A DNA stretch of 64,000 nucleotides from Streptomyces sp. I6 (GTDB lineage: Bacteria > Actinomycetota > Actinomycetes > Streptomycetales > Streptomycetaceae). The position numbers were made by a program, and so were the translations under genes. The stretch spans positions 6,675,501 through 6,739,500 of the forward strand of contig RHDP01000001.1 in NCBI GenBank assembly GCA_003725745.1, given 5' to 3'. Shown here in pieces: positions 48,296-57,196 of the stretch. The notes under the pieces are model-generated. The model had not been told where the DNA came from. It ran no database searches and saw nothing but the letters and a program-made list of their open reading frames with translations. Position 1 is the first letter of the stretch. Each line of letters starts with the position of its first letter.

Positions 48296-49543
48296 TCATC
48301 GCTGCTGCCGCCGGGGCGGCGGCTCGAGCGGCAGCTCCACCACGGCCGTGGTCCCGCCGGGCCCGCGCGGATCCAGACGGAGGCGCCCGCCCGCCGTCTC
48401 CACCCGGACACGCAGGGAGGCCAACCCGATGTGCCCGCCGCGCAGGCTCTCGCTCTCCGCCTGCGGGGGCAGACCGCGGCCGTCGTCGGCCACCACGAGG
48501 CGCAGCCGCCCCTCCCCGGCCTCCAGGCCGACCCGCACCTCGTGTGCGGCCGCGTGCTTGACGACGTTGGCGAGGAGCTCACGCGCCGCGGCGAACACGA
48601 CGGACTCGTTGGCGAACGGCGGCACGGGCGAGCACACCACCGTGACGCCGAAGCCGCCGCGCTGAGCGGCGCTCTCGGCGAGGCCGCGCACCACCTCGGC
48701 CAGGCCAAGCCTCCTGAGCACCGCCGGATGCAGCTCGCCGACGATCGACCGCATCCTCCGCGCCGCCTCCTCCAGAGCCCGGTCCGCACGCTCCAGGGCC
48801 TCCCCGCGCCCGCTCCCACGGGCCTCGTCCAGGTCCTGGCGCGCCGCCAGCACATCCTGCAAGGCGTCGTCGTGCAGAGCCTCGGCCAGTTTGCCGCGCT
48901 CCCGCTCCTCCGCGCCGATGGCCTGACCCAGCAGATCGTGACTGCGCTCCAGAAGCGCCCCGACCGTTCTCACCCGGTCCTGCTGCACCCACGTCAGCGC
49001 GGTGCAGACGGCACCGAGCAGCAGCAGGCCCAGGACGAGCAGCACGCTGCGCCCCCACCCGTAGCCCGAACCCTGCAGGCCCGCGGCCGCCAGGTAGGCC
49101 GCGCCGGCGGCCGCCGTCATCGCGGCCGTCACCCGCGCCGAGGGCTGGAACGCGGCGAGCACCGGAACGAGGAAGAAGGCGTCGTCGACGAGTGGTCTGA
49201 TGCCCGGGGGAGTGGCGAAGCCGCCCGACAGCGTCAGCAGCGCGCCGAGCACGACCAGGTCGAGCAGCAGCAGCTGCCACGTCCGCGGCAGCCCACCGGA
49301 ACCTCGCCAGGCCGCGTACACCAGGGACAGTGCCCACAGGGCGTAGCCGGAGACGAGCACCCCGCAGACCGCGGCGTTCTCACGCGGCGGGAAGAGCAGG
49401 AGCTGCAGCACCAGCAGAACGACGATCAGCAGCCGCACGAGCATCTGGGTCCGTGCCGCGTTGCGGTTCCGCGTCTCGGCCACGGACCGGGCCGTGGGGC
49501 CGGCGCGCGCTTCCCCGACGCGGTCCTGTGCGCCTCCCACCAT
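48296..49543 (-). CDS. NarL-type sensor histidine kinase
   Basis: Membrane sensor kinase of 415 residues. Five or six N-terminal hydrophobic helices (for example LLIVVLLVLQLLLF and SVLLVLGLLLLGAVCTALTWV) form the sensor. The HisKA_3 box EALHDDALQDVLAARQDLDEA contains the phospho-acceptor His near 212. The HATPase region has ELLANVVKHAAAHEV (N box), VVADDGRGLP (G1) and GGHIGLASLRVRVE (G2). Start ATG 49543 has GGAGAGTG upstream. It is the second gene of a pair, 33 bases after the response regulator stop. The stimulus cannot be told from sequence. Confidence 0.92.
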   Translation of the reverse strand: MVGGAQDRVGEARAGPTARSVAETRNRNAARTQMLVRLLIVVLLVLQLLLFPPRENAAVCGVLVSGYALWALSLVYAAWRGSGGLPRTWQLLLLDLVVLGALLTLSGGFATPPGIRPLVDDAFFLVPVLAAFQPSARVTAAMTAAAGAAYLAAAGLQGSGYGWGRSVLLVLGLLLLGAVCTALTWVQQDRVRTVGALLERSHDLLGQAIGAEERERGKLAEALHDDALQDVLAARQDLDEARGSGRGEALERADRALEEAARRMRSIVGELHPAVLRRLGLAEVVRGLAESAAQRGGFGVTVVCSPVPPFANESVVFAAARELLANVVKHAAAHEVRVGLEAGEGRLRLVVADDGRGLPPQAESESLRGGHIGLASLRVRVETAGGRLRLDPRGPGGTTAVVELPLEPPPRRQQR

Positions 49544-49576
49544 GGATCACTCTCCGTTGCCGCCGCGGCCCCGCGG

Positions 49577-50230
49577 TCACTCCAGAAGGCCGCGGCGCAT
49601 CGCCTCGGCCACCGCGGCGGCCCTGTCGCCGACGTCCAGCTTCCCGTAGAGCCGCTTGGTGTGGGTCTTGATCGTGCTGGGGGCCAGGAACAGTTCCTCG
49701 GCGATCTGGGGGACGCTCTTCCCCTCGGCGAAGCCCCGCAGCACCTGCTGCTCTCGTGCGCTGAGCAGCCCCCGGTCCTCGCCGGCGCCGGTCCTGAGCC
49801 GGACCTGCTCCATCAGCCCGCTGGTGAGGTCGGGCGGAAGTGCCGTGCCGCCCCGGGCGACCTTCAGCACGGCCTCGACGATCTCACGGCGGGTGGCGTC
49901 CTTGGCCAGATAGCCGGCGGCGCCCTCGCCGACCGCCCGGAACACCAGGGAGTCGTCGGTGTAGGCGGACAGCACGATCACACGCACCGGAAGGCCGTCG
50001 CGCTCCACCGCGTGGACGACGGCAAGGCCGTCCAGCGCGGGCAGCTTGTAGTCCACCACGGCGACGTCGGGCCGGTGGGTGCGGAGTTGCTCCAGTGCCT
50101 GCGCACCGTCCCCGGCCTCGGCCACGACATCGATCAGCCCGCTCTCCGCCAGCGCCCGGGTGATGCCCTCGCGGTACATCGGGTGGTCGTCGGCCACGAC
50201 GACACGTACGCGGTTCTCGTGTGTATGCAT
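49577..50230 (-). CDS. NarL/FixJ-family response regulator
   Basis: Response regulator of 217 residues. The receiver domain has the acidic pair VVVADDHPMYREG, phospho-Asp in VAVVDYKLPALDG (near 58), Ser/Thr in VIVLSAY and Lys in YLAKDA. The C-terminal LuxR helix-turn-helix is LSAREQQVLRGFAEGKSVPQIAEELFLAPSTIKTHTKRLYGKL. Unlike RamR, its phosphorylation pocket is complete. It is transcribed before the kinase at 48296-49543. ATG 50230 is preferred to GTG 50239, where the GGAC motif is too close. Confidence 0.93.
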   Translation of the reverse strand: MHTHENRVRVVVADDHPMYREGITRALAESGLIDVVAEAGDGAQALEQLRTHRPDVAVVDYKLPALDGLAVVHAVERDGLPVRVIVLSAYTDDSLVFRAVGEGAAGYLAKDATRREIVEAVLKVARGGTALPPDLTSGLMEQVRLRTGAGEDRGLLSAREQQVLRGFAEGKSVPQIAEELFLAPSTIKTHTKRLYGKLDVGDRAAAVAEAMRRGLLE

Positions 50231-50638
50231 GCGGCACACCGTCCTGTCCGCCTGTGGAGCCGTACCGGATCACGGCCCTGAAGACATTGTCCTGCCGTGC
50301 ACGCGCCGTGTTCCACACGTGCCCGGTGCGGTCCTCGGGCGGGCCGCCGCCCCGGCGCGGAACCGCCCCGGGGCGGCCGGCGAAAGCGGCGGCCGTGCGG
50401 GCCGCCCGAGGCGCCGCAGGTTCGTCCGCACCCGTTCGCACACCGGACACCGGGCTCCGGATACCGGACACCGGCCCGTGAACCGTCCAGGGCCGAACGG
50501 CCCGGCCGGGCCGCGGGGGATCCGGCCGCACCGCACGACCGGAACCGGCCCTCCTTTGTCTCGTTCACGGCGTTCCCATCCGCCATACCCGCCAGTAGAA
50601 ACCGGCGGTAACCCGTTCCGCGAACAGTGAGGACGCCC
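50231..50638. other. Divergent intergenic region
   Basis: About 400 bases between the response regulator (minus) and the secreted SGNH hydrolase (plus). The right end near 50550-50600 is less GC-rich, which suits a + strand promoter. GGACACCGG-type words repeat near 50445-50475. No gene seen. Confidence 0.45.
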
Positions 50639-52170
50639 ATGCCCCGCAGAAGACGCAGGCTCAGACACACCCTCGCGGCCCTCGTCGCCTCGGCCGCCGC
50701 CCTCGGCGGCCTCCAGGCCACGGCGCCGCCGGCCGCGGCCGACACCGGGACCGGGACCGGGACCGCCGTCTCGGCACCCCTGCCGGCCGAGTTGGAGCAC
50801 ATCCGGGCCGCACAGGCCACCGCGCTCTACGGCAGCCCCGCCGAACGCCCCTTCACCGAGCGCAAGACGTCCATCGTCTCGCTCGGCGACAGCGAGATCT
50901 CCGGAGAGGGCATCGGCACCTACGAGCCCGGCACCAACGGCCCCGACAACTGGTGCCACCGGTCACCCGACGCGGCGATCCACCGCACCGGCATCGGCAC
51001 GGACACCACCTACAACCTCGCCTGCTCCGGAGCCCGCACCGGCCACATCGTGATCGGCGGCACCAAGCAGCACGCCGACGAACTCGTACAGAGCGACCAT
51101 CTCGCCATCAAGGCCCGCAACACCACCGTGAAAATGGTGCTGCTGGTCGCCGGAGCCAACGACGACCTCCGCTTCGGGTCCGTCATGACCGACTGCGTCA
51201 CACGCTGGTTCCTGCTCAAGGGCGCCTGCGAACCCGGCTACGCACCCGGCTGGCAGGCACGGGTCGACGGACTGCGGCCCAAGGTCGAGCAAGCCGCACG
51301 CGACCTGCGGACCGTGATGCGCGAAGCCGGGTACGCGGACACCGACTACAAGCTCGTCGTCATGGGCTACCCGAGCCCCATCGGCCCGGACGTGTACGAC
51401 AACCCTCGATTCAAGGGCAAGCTGCTGGGCGGCTGCACCGGCTACGACTCGGACGCCGCCTGGGGCCGCAACCAGGCCGTACCCGCCTTCGAACGCGGAA
51501 TACGCGAAGCGGCGCGCAACACCGGCGCGGTCTACCTCGACAACTCCCGCCTCTTCCACGGACACGAGGTGTGCATGGACGGAGCGTGGGCGCGAGGACT
51601 CTACATCGACCTCTTCAACCCCTTCCCCCCGACTCCAACTCCCTGCGCCAGTCCTTCCACCCGAACAAGAGCGGGCACGCCGCCTTCGCGTCCTGCCTGA
51701 CCCAGCTCTACGCCGTCGACTGGCGCGAGGCGAGCTGCGCCGACCCCGCGAGCACCTCGCGCCCCGTGCTCCACGAGGGCGCCTGGGACGACATGTTCCG
51801 CCCGCTGCGCAACCGCGCGACCGGCACCTGCGTCGACGTCGGCCGCTCCAGGACCGCGAACGGCTCGGACGTGGGCGGCTGGGACTGCCACGGCGGCCGC
51901 AACCAGGAATGGTGGTACGACGGGCAACGCGGCTCGCTGCACAGCGCCCTCACCCACGACCGGTGCCTGGACGTGCCCCGCGGCGACTACACGGCGGGAG
52001 CGTCCCCGCACCTGTGGAACTGCCACGGCGGCACCAACCAGCGGTTCGTCCTCAGAGGCGAGACCATCAGCCCCCTGTCGGCACAGCACCTCTGCCTGAC
52101 GCTCGCCTCCGCCAGGGACGACCTGGCCCTGCTTCCCTGCGACGGCTCGGCGCGGCAGCGCTTCGCCTGA
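50639..52170 (+). CDS. Secreted SGNH/GDSL hydrolase with C-terminal ricin-type lectin (one apparent frameshift)
   Basis: Exported esterase/lipase-like enzyme of about 510 residues once corrected. The signal peptide (RHTLAALVASAAALGGLQATAPPAAAD) is followed by an SGNH domain: catalytic Ser in VSLGDSEISGEG, Gly in LACSGARTGHI, Asn in LLVAGANDDL and the C-terminal SFHPNKSGH with catalytic Asp/His. Then a beta-trefoil ricin-B repeat region (CVDVGRSRTANGSDVGGWDCHGG, NQEWWYD, CLDVPRGD, CHGGTNQRF) should bind carbohydrate. The catalytic His and the lectin lie in a different frame; adding one C to the C6 run at 51625-51630 restores FNPFPPDSNSLRQSFHPN. Start ATG 50639 has GTGAGGACGC upstream. Confidence 0.88.
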
Positions 52171-52602
52171 GTCCGCGCGACCCCGCGCCCGGCGCCGCAC
52201 GCGGGCCCGGAGGGGTGCGGTCGGGGTGGGGCGGAGAAGGCCCGCTCCCACCCTCCCGCGAGCGCTCCGCCGCGTGCCGGTTCGCACAGTCGGCCACGGG
52301 GCGCCATGCTGGTGAGGGAGCCGGCGGACGGCCGTCCCGGCTCTCCTCGTCGAACACCGCCCGGCGCGGGGACGGGCCGGCCGGCTCCTCCCGCCGGGCG
52401 GACCGCGGCCTCCCGGCCAGAAGCCGGAACCGACAGGGCCGCCACCGCGCCCCGCGGATCGCCCCGGGCCGCGAGCCACCCGGTGGGTGCACCACACACC
52501 CCGCGGCCGCGAACCGTTACGACCGCCTTACCAGCCCCTCCGTACGGTGGAGGGAAGGACCCGGCGCCCGGCACCGGCCACAAGGGACCCCAAGGAAACG
52601 CC
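52171..52602. other. Intergenic upstream of the P450 gene
   Basis: No gene recognised in about 430 bases. The last 80 bases (52520-52600) carry lower GC and a CAAGGAAACGCC ribosome-binding region in front of ATG 52603. Confidence 0.45.
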
Positions 52603-53836
52603 ATGACCCAACCCCTGATCCGGCAGATCCTCGACTACGACAACCGCGCAGACCCCTACCCCCTGTACGCGAAGCTCCGCGAGACGCCGGTGCTCCACGA
52701 CGGCCACGGCACCTACGTCGTCAGCACCTACTGGGAGATCCTCAGCCTCCTCCACGACCCCGGGTCAGCTCCGACCGGCGCAAGCGCACCGTGCAGGACA
52801 TCTACGGCCTGACCCAGGACCCGGACGAGGGCTCGACCCTGCCGCCGCCCTTCCTCCGCCTGGACCCCCCGGAGCACGACAGGCTGCGCACGGTCACCAA
52901 CCGCTCGTTCGGGCCGCCGCATTCGCCCCACCGCGTCCTGGGGATGCGCGACGAACTCGAAGCGGTCGTCTCCGGCCTCATCGACGGCATCGAGGACACC
53001 GACCGGATCGACCTCGTCGAGCACGTCTCGTACCCCTTCCCCGTGACCGCGATCTGCCGACTGCTGGGCGTCCCCCACGAGGACGAACCACGCTTCCACA
53101 CCTGGGCGGACACCCTCGCCGCCAGCCTGGACCCCATGCCCGGGGAGGACCCGACCGAACGCAACCAGCGCACCCGCGACGCCCAGCTGCAACTCGGCGG
53201 ATACCTCGCCGAACTCATCGAGAAGCGCCGCGCCCACCCGGGCGACGACATGCTCTCCGAGCTGGCGGCCGGCGCGGGGGAGCACGGCGAGCTGTCGACG
53301 ATCGAGGCCATCACCACAGCGGCCCTGCTGCTGATCGCCGGCCACGAGACCACCGTCAACCTGATCACCAACGGGATGCTCACCCTGCTGCGCAATCCCG
53401 AGGTCCTCAAGCGGCTGAGCGAGGATCCCCGCATCGCCCCGCGCATCGTGGAGGAACTGCTCCGCTACGAGCCGCCGGTGCAGCTCATCCCCAACCGGAC
53501 CGCCGTCGCGGACATCGACATCGGCGGCGTCACCATCCCCAGCGGAGCCGCCCTCTGGCTGGTGCCCGGCTCCGGGAACCGGGACCCGCTGCGCTTCACC
53601 GACCCCGACCGTTTCGACCCGACCGCGAGGACATCGAACACCTGGGCTTCGGCAGCGGCATCCACATCTGCTTCGGCGCGCCACTCGCCCGGCAGGAGAC
53701 CGAACTCGCCCTGAGCCATCTGGCGCGCAGACTGCACAATCCCCGGCTGCTGGAGGACCCTCCGCCGTACCGCCGGAACGCGGTCCTGCGCGGCCCCCGG
53801 CACCTGTACATCGGCTGCGACGACATCCGGCCCTGA
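52603..53836 (+). CDS. Cytochrome P450 (two apparent frameshifts)
   Basis: Bacterial class I P450 of about 411 residues if two single-base gaps are filled. I-helix oxygen-activation motif LLIAGHETTV, K-helix VEELLRYEPPVQ (E-x-x-R), and haem-binding loop FGSGIHICFGAPLARQE with the axial Cys. The first segment (MTQPLIRQILDYDNRADPYPLYAKLRE) is separated from SSDRRKRTVQDIYG by a missing C near 52758-52761. The haem loop is separated from FTDPDRFDPT by a missing C near 53623. All sequence is conserved on both sides, so undercalls are likelier than a pseudogene. Substrate unknown; no ferredoxin gene is adjacent. Confidence 0.85.
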
Positions 53837-53952
53837 CCCCCGGACCTCCCCTCGGCCCGCCCCTCCCGCTCCACGGCCCCGCCACCCACCAGGGCGGGCC
53901 GTGGAGCGGGCGCATGACCCCGGCCGTTGTCCACCGGGGGAGGGACACCTGT

Positions 53953-54000
53953 CCCCCGGACGGTTCCCGCGGTTCCCCCACCGCGGGAACCGTCCGGGGG
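53953..54000. terminator. Long perfect hairpin between P450 and repeat-protein genes
   Basis: Perfect 20-bp stem (left arm CCCCCGGACGGTTCCCGCGG) with an 8-base loop TTCCCCCA. It lies 117 bases after the P450 stop and about 100 before the next ATG. Probably a strong terminator. A TAGCGT -10-like word follows at about 54025, so the next gene is likely transcribed separately. Confidence 0.75.
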
Positions 54001-54105
54001 ATCACGGCGGCGGGCCGCACTTCCTAGCGTGGAGGTCACAGGCCGGACCCACCGGCGACGACGAGGACCCGGAGGGCCCACCGCACCACCGGAAAGGAAC
54101 CCGTC

Positions 54106-54840
54106 ATGCATGCCATCGCCAAGACCGCACTGTCCACCGCCGCAGCGGGCGCACTCACCCTCGGAGGCGCCGCCGTCGCCACCGCGGACGCGAAGATGGC
54201 GGTACCCGCGGACGCGAAGATCGCGGTACCGGCGGACGTGGCTGCTGCGCGCGCGGCGAAGCAGGCCGCGCAGGCGGACGCGAAGGTCGCGTTCGCAACC
54301 GACAAGGTCGTTGCCGGGGACGTCGCCGTCACCTCGCTGCCTGAGCACAGGAGGGCGGCCGCGGTGGCCTCGCTGCCCGAGGTGAAGGCCCTCACTGAGG
54401 GCAAGGACTTCGTCCAGGCCCCCACCGGCCCCAGGGACATCGCCCTCGCCTCCCCGGCCGAGTCGCGGGAGGCGCTCGCGGTGGCCTCGCTGCCCGAGGT
54501 GAAGGCCCTCACTGAGGGCAAGGACTTCGTCCAGGCCCCCACCGGCCCCAGGGACATCGCCCTCGCCTCCCCGGCCGAGTCGCGGGAGGCGCTCGCGGTG
54601 GCCTCGCTGCCCGAGGTGAAGGCCCTCACTGAGGGCAAGGACTTCGTCCAGGCCCCCACCGGCCCCAGGGACATCGCCCTCGCCTCCCCGGCCGAGTCGC
54701 GGAAGGCGCTCGCGGTGGCCTCGCTGCCCGAGGAGAGGGAGGCAAAGGGTAGTGCCGCAGTGGCCTCGCTGCCCGAGCTGAAGGCCGGTACCGGGGACAC
54801 CGCCGAGGTGATCGCTGCCGCGAAGCCCGATAAGTTGTGA
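54106..54840 (+). CDS. Secreted protein with three identical 39-residue repeats
   Basis: Exported protein of 244 residues, family unknown to me. The signal peptide (TALSTAAAGALTLGGAAVATADA) precedes an Ala/Lys/Asp-rich stretch with ADAKMAVPADAKIAVPAD. Three nearly exact 39-residue repeats follow, each starting AVASLPEVKALTEGKDF and continuing VQAPTGPRDIALASPAESRE, then two decaying partial units (VASLPEEREAKG, VASLPELKAG). The DNA period is 117 bp with almost no differences, which indicates recent expansion or homogenisation. No Cys, no membrane anchor and no sorting signal, so it is probably released or wall-associated. GGAAAGGAACCC precedes ATG 54106; a terminator hairpin follows at 54870. 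Confidence 0.85.
   Translation: MHAIAKTALSTAAAGALTLGGAAVATADAKMAVPADAKIAVPADVAAARAAKQAAQADAKVAFATDKVVAGDVAVTSLPEHRRAAAVASLPEVKALTEGKDFVQAPTGPRDIALASPAESREALAVASLPEVKALTEGKDFVQAPTGPRDIALASPAESREALAVASLPEVKALTEGKDFVQAPTGPRDIALASPAESRKALAVASLPEEREAKGSAAVASLPELKAGTGDTAEVIAAAKPDKL
54364..54725 (+). repeat. 117-bp coding tandem repeat, three copies plus partial
   Basis: Copies start at 54364, 54481 and 54598 with an exact 117-bp offset; a partial fourth begins at 54715. Copy-to-copy identity is almost complete at DNA level, including synonymous positions. Confidence 0.92.
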
Positions 54841-54869
54841 CACGCGGCGCGGACTGCCCCACCGCAGTA

Positions 54870-54899
54870 CGGCCGGACCGCTGGGAAGCGGTCCGGCCG
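54870..54899. terminator. Terminator hairpin after the repeat-protein gene
   Basis: Perfect 13-bp stem (CGGCCGGACCGCT / AGCGGTCCGGCCG) with a GGGA tetraloop, 30 bases beyond the stop codon at 54840. Confidence 0.75.
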
Positions 54900-55152
54900 C
54901 ACGCGGTCCACGCGGCGCTGCCTCCTGCGCACCCGCGCCGGCGCCGCTCGCCGGATCGGCAGCCGCCACCCGCTCGCCGGATCGCCAGCCCCCCTGGGGC
55001 GTGGTGAGGAAGGGGGCGGCGCGGGTGCCGACCGGACTTCCCCGCACCGGTCCTCTCCCCGGAGTGAGCCGGTTCGAGGCACGGGCCCGGGCGCGGTGTG
55101 GGCCCGAGGCCGGGAGGCGCGGACGGGAAGGAACGGGGGAGGGCCGGGCCGT
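54900..55152. other. Convergent intergenic spacer
   Basis: Between the repeat-protein terminator and the stop of the maleylpyruvate-isomerase-like gene. Short CGCTCGCCGGATCG duplication near 54947-54985; nothing else recognised. Confidence 0.45.
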
Positions 55153-55860
55153 TCAGATCCAGAAGGGCGCCGGGGGAACCGTGCCGGCCCCGGAGACGCG
55201 GAGTCCGTCGCCGGGGGAGCGGCCGCTGAGCCACGCGAGGAGATCGGCCTGGCGTCCGCTGATCGCGGGGCCGCCGGTCCCCAGGACGTGGACGGCGCCG
55301 GTGTCCGTCGCCTCCATGCGCAGCGGCGGTGTTCCCCGCCGCCGGGCGAGTGCCTCGACGATGTCGTCGATGATCCACCGTGCGGCGTCGGCGGGTATGT
55401 CGGCGAACCCGTAGCCGGCGTCCAGATCGGCGTGGTGGATCTCCAGTTCGCGCAGCCGGGTGGGAACCAGCGTCGCAGGTGTGCGGAGTTCGCCGGTGCG
55501 CATCCTGACCTCTGCGCGCCAGGCGGCCGGAGGCAGGGCACGCACCGCCTCCTCGAAGCGGGCGGCGGTGTCGAGAACATCGGCGGTGAGATCGGCGACC
55601 GGCCGTGCGGCCCCGGCCTCGATCTCCGCGGCACGGGCCGCCATGCTCGCGTACTGCGGTGTCTCGACGCCGGTACGCGCCCATGTCAGCAGCCGGCACA
55701 GGCTGTCCGTGGCACGCGCCACGTGGGTGATCACATGGCCGCGGGTCCACGGCGGTACGAGCGTCCCTCCCGCGACCTGGGCGGCGGTGAGCGAGGCGAC
55801 GGTGGCGGCGAACCGCTCCGTGGACGCGGTGACCGGTTCCAGGACCGCGACTCCCCGCAC
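55153..55860 (-). CDS. Mycothiol-dependent maleylpyruvate isomerase-like (DinB superfamily) protein
   Basis: Protein of about 235 residues with the N-terminal DinB-like four-helix bundle. VPPWTRGHVITHVARATDSLCRLL contains the first metal His residues, and LRELEIHHADLDAGYGF (near 145-160) supplies the others. This is the signature of mycothiol-dependent isomerases and transferases. A C-terminal domain with LGTGGPAISGRQADLLAWLSGR is typical of the family. Mycothiol use fits an actinobacterium. Start chosen at GTG 55860, preceded by TTGGGAGGG; TTG 55872 is also open but overlaps that ribosome binding site. Confidence 0.8.
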   Translation of the reverse strand: MRGVAVLEPVTASTERFAATVASLTAAQVAGGTLVPPWTRGHVITHVARATDSLCRLLTWARTGVETPQYASMAARAAEIEAGAARPVADLTADVLDTAARFEEAVRALPPAAWRAEVRMRTGELRTPATLVPTRLRELEIHHADLDAGYGFADIPADAARWIIDDIVEALARRRGTPPLRMEATDTGAVHVLGTGGPAISGRQADLLAWLSGRSPGDGLRVSGAGTVPPAPFWI

Positions 55861-56159
55861 GAACCCTCCCAAGTTGTTTCATGATGTGGAATTGTTTCTT
55901 CGTATAGCGAAAAGATCTTGACTTTAGCGGTGACTGCTCGGCGCCGTCAATCGATGCGCCGTCAGTCGACGCGCCGGCCGCCGGGGCGGCCGGCCGGCCC
56001 GGCGGCGAGGCGGAGCCGGCGGAGGTCCGCCGAGGTCACGATCCGATCTCACCCGCCACCCCACCCCTTGCGGGCTCCATGTGGAATCGATTCCAATCCT
56101 TCCTGCACCCCTTCGTGTAATCGATTCCACGATGTGTTCCCCAAGGAGGTGGACCAGCG
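55861..56159. other. Divergent control region with lacI operators
   Basis: AT-rich at 55870-55925, probably the promoter of the minus-strand isomerase-like gene. A GC-rich middle part has no gene. The right end carries two LacI-type operators and the AAGGAGGTGG ribosome binding site of the lacI-family gene. Confidence 0.6.
56082..56129. promoter_or_regulatory. Two LacI-family operators
   Basis: Operator 1 at 56082-56095 is the perfect palindrome TGGAATCGATTCCA. Operator 2 at 56116-56129, TGTAATCGATTCCA, has one half-site change. Centres are 34 bp apart. Both show the central CG expected of LacI/GalR operators and lie 31-78 bp upstream of the regulator start, so autoregulation of the whole operon is likely. 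Confidence 0.85.
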
Positions 56160-57196
56160 ATGGCGAGCATCAAGGACGTCGCCGCCGAGGCGGGAGTCTC
56201 CGCCGCCACGGTCTCACGCGTCCTGAACGACCACCCGTCGGTCAGCGCCGACGCCCGCACGCGCGTACTGGCCGCCGTCGCGACGCTGGGCTACCGCCCG
56301 AACGCCGTCGCCCGCTCCCTGCGCACCGACCAGACCCACACCCTCGGCCTGGTCATCAGCGACGTGCTGAACCCCTACTTCACCGAACTCGCCCGCTCCG
56401 TCGAGGAGGAGGCCCGAGCGCTCGGATACAGCGTCATCATCGGGAACGCCGACGAACGGCCCGACCTCCAGGACCACCACGTACGGAACCTGCTGGACCG
56501 CCGCATCGACGGCCTCCTCGTCTCCCCCACCGACGGCGGCTCGCCGCTGATGCTCGACGCCGCACGTGCGGGGACGCCGATGGTCTTCGTCGACCGGTGG
56601 ATCCCGGGAGTGGACGTGCCCGTGGTCCGCTCGGACGGGCAGGCGGCCGTACGGGACCTGGTCGAGCACCTCCACCGCCTCGGGCACCGGCGCCTCGCGA
56701 TCATCGCGGGACCTGCCGCGACCACCACCGGGCGGGAGCGCGTGGAAGCCTTCAGGGAGGCGCTCCGCGCACACGGCCTCGACCTCCCCGACGCCTACGT
56801 GGGCCAGGGCGACTTCCAGGCGCAGAGCGGCCGACGGGTCACCGAGCGCTTCCTCGACCTGCCCGAGCCCCCCGAGGTCGTCTTCGCGGCCGATAACCTG
56901 ATGGCCCTCGGAGCCCTGGACGCCGTACGCGCCCGGGGCATGCGCGTCCCCGGCGACATCGCGCTCGCCGCCTTCGACGACGTCCGGTGGTTCGTGCACA
57001 CCGACCCGCCGGTCACCGCCATCGCCCAGCCCACCGGCGAACTGGGGCGCGCCGCCGTGCGCGCGCTCGTCGCCCGGATCGAGGGCCGGCCCGGTGAGTC
57101 ACTCACCCTGCCCGCCCGACTCGTCATCCGCCGATCGTGCGGCGAGCCCCCCTCGTCCGTACCGCCCCCGCCCCCGTACGAAGGAGTATGCCGTGA
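56160..57196 (+). CDS. LacI-family repressor of the ribose-type operon (one apparent frameshift at the 3' end)
   Basis: Repressor of about 345 residues. The N-terminal helix-turn-helix SIKDVAAEAGVSAATVSRVLN and hinge YRPNAVARSLRT are followed by a periplasmic-binding-fold ligand domain (LGLVISDVLNPYFTELARSVEE, VPVVRSDGQAAVRDLVEHL, VFAADNLMALGALDAVR, AFDDVRWF). As read, the frame runs 200 bases into rbsA. Adding one C to the C6 run at 57147-57152 gives a stop at 57194-57196 that overlaps the rbsA start as GTGA, the usual coupling. Perfect AAGGAGGTGG ribosome binding site. Likely ligand is ribose or a related pentose. Confidence 0.9.

Noticed and set aside
52603-53836. P450 as a decayed pseudogene
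   Set aside because: Both breaks are single missing C residues and all catalytic motifs are intact. The same kind of error occurs in six other genes of the window, so undercalling is the simpler reading.
54364-54725. CRISPR-like array
   Set aside because: The 117-bp units are contiguous, in frame and coding, with no unique spacers.
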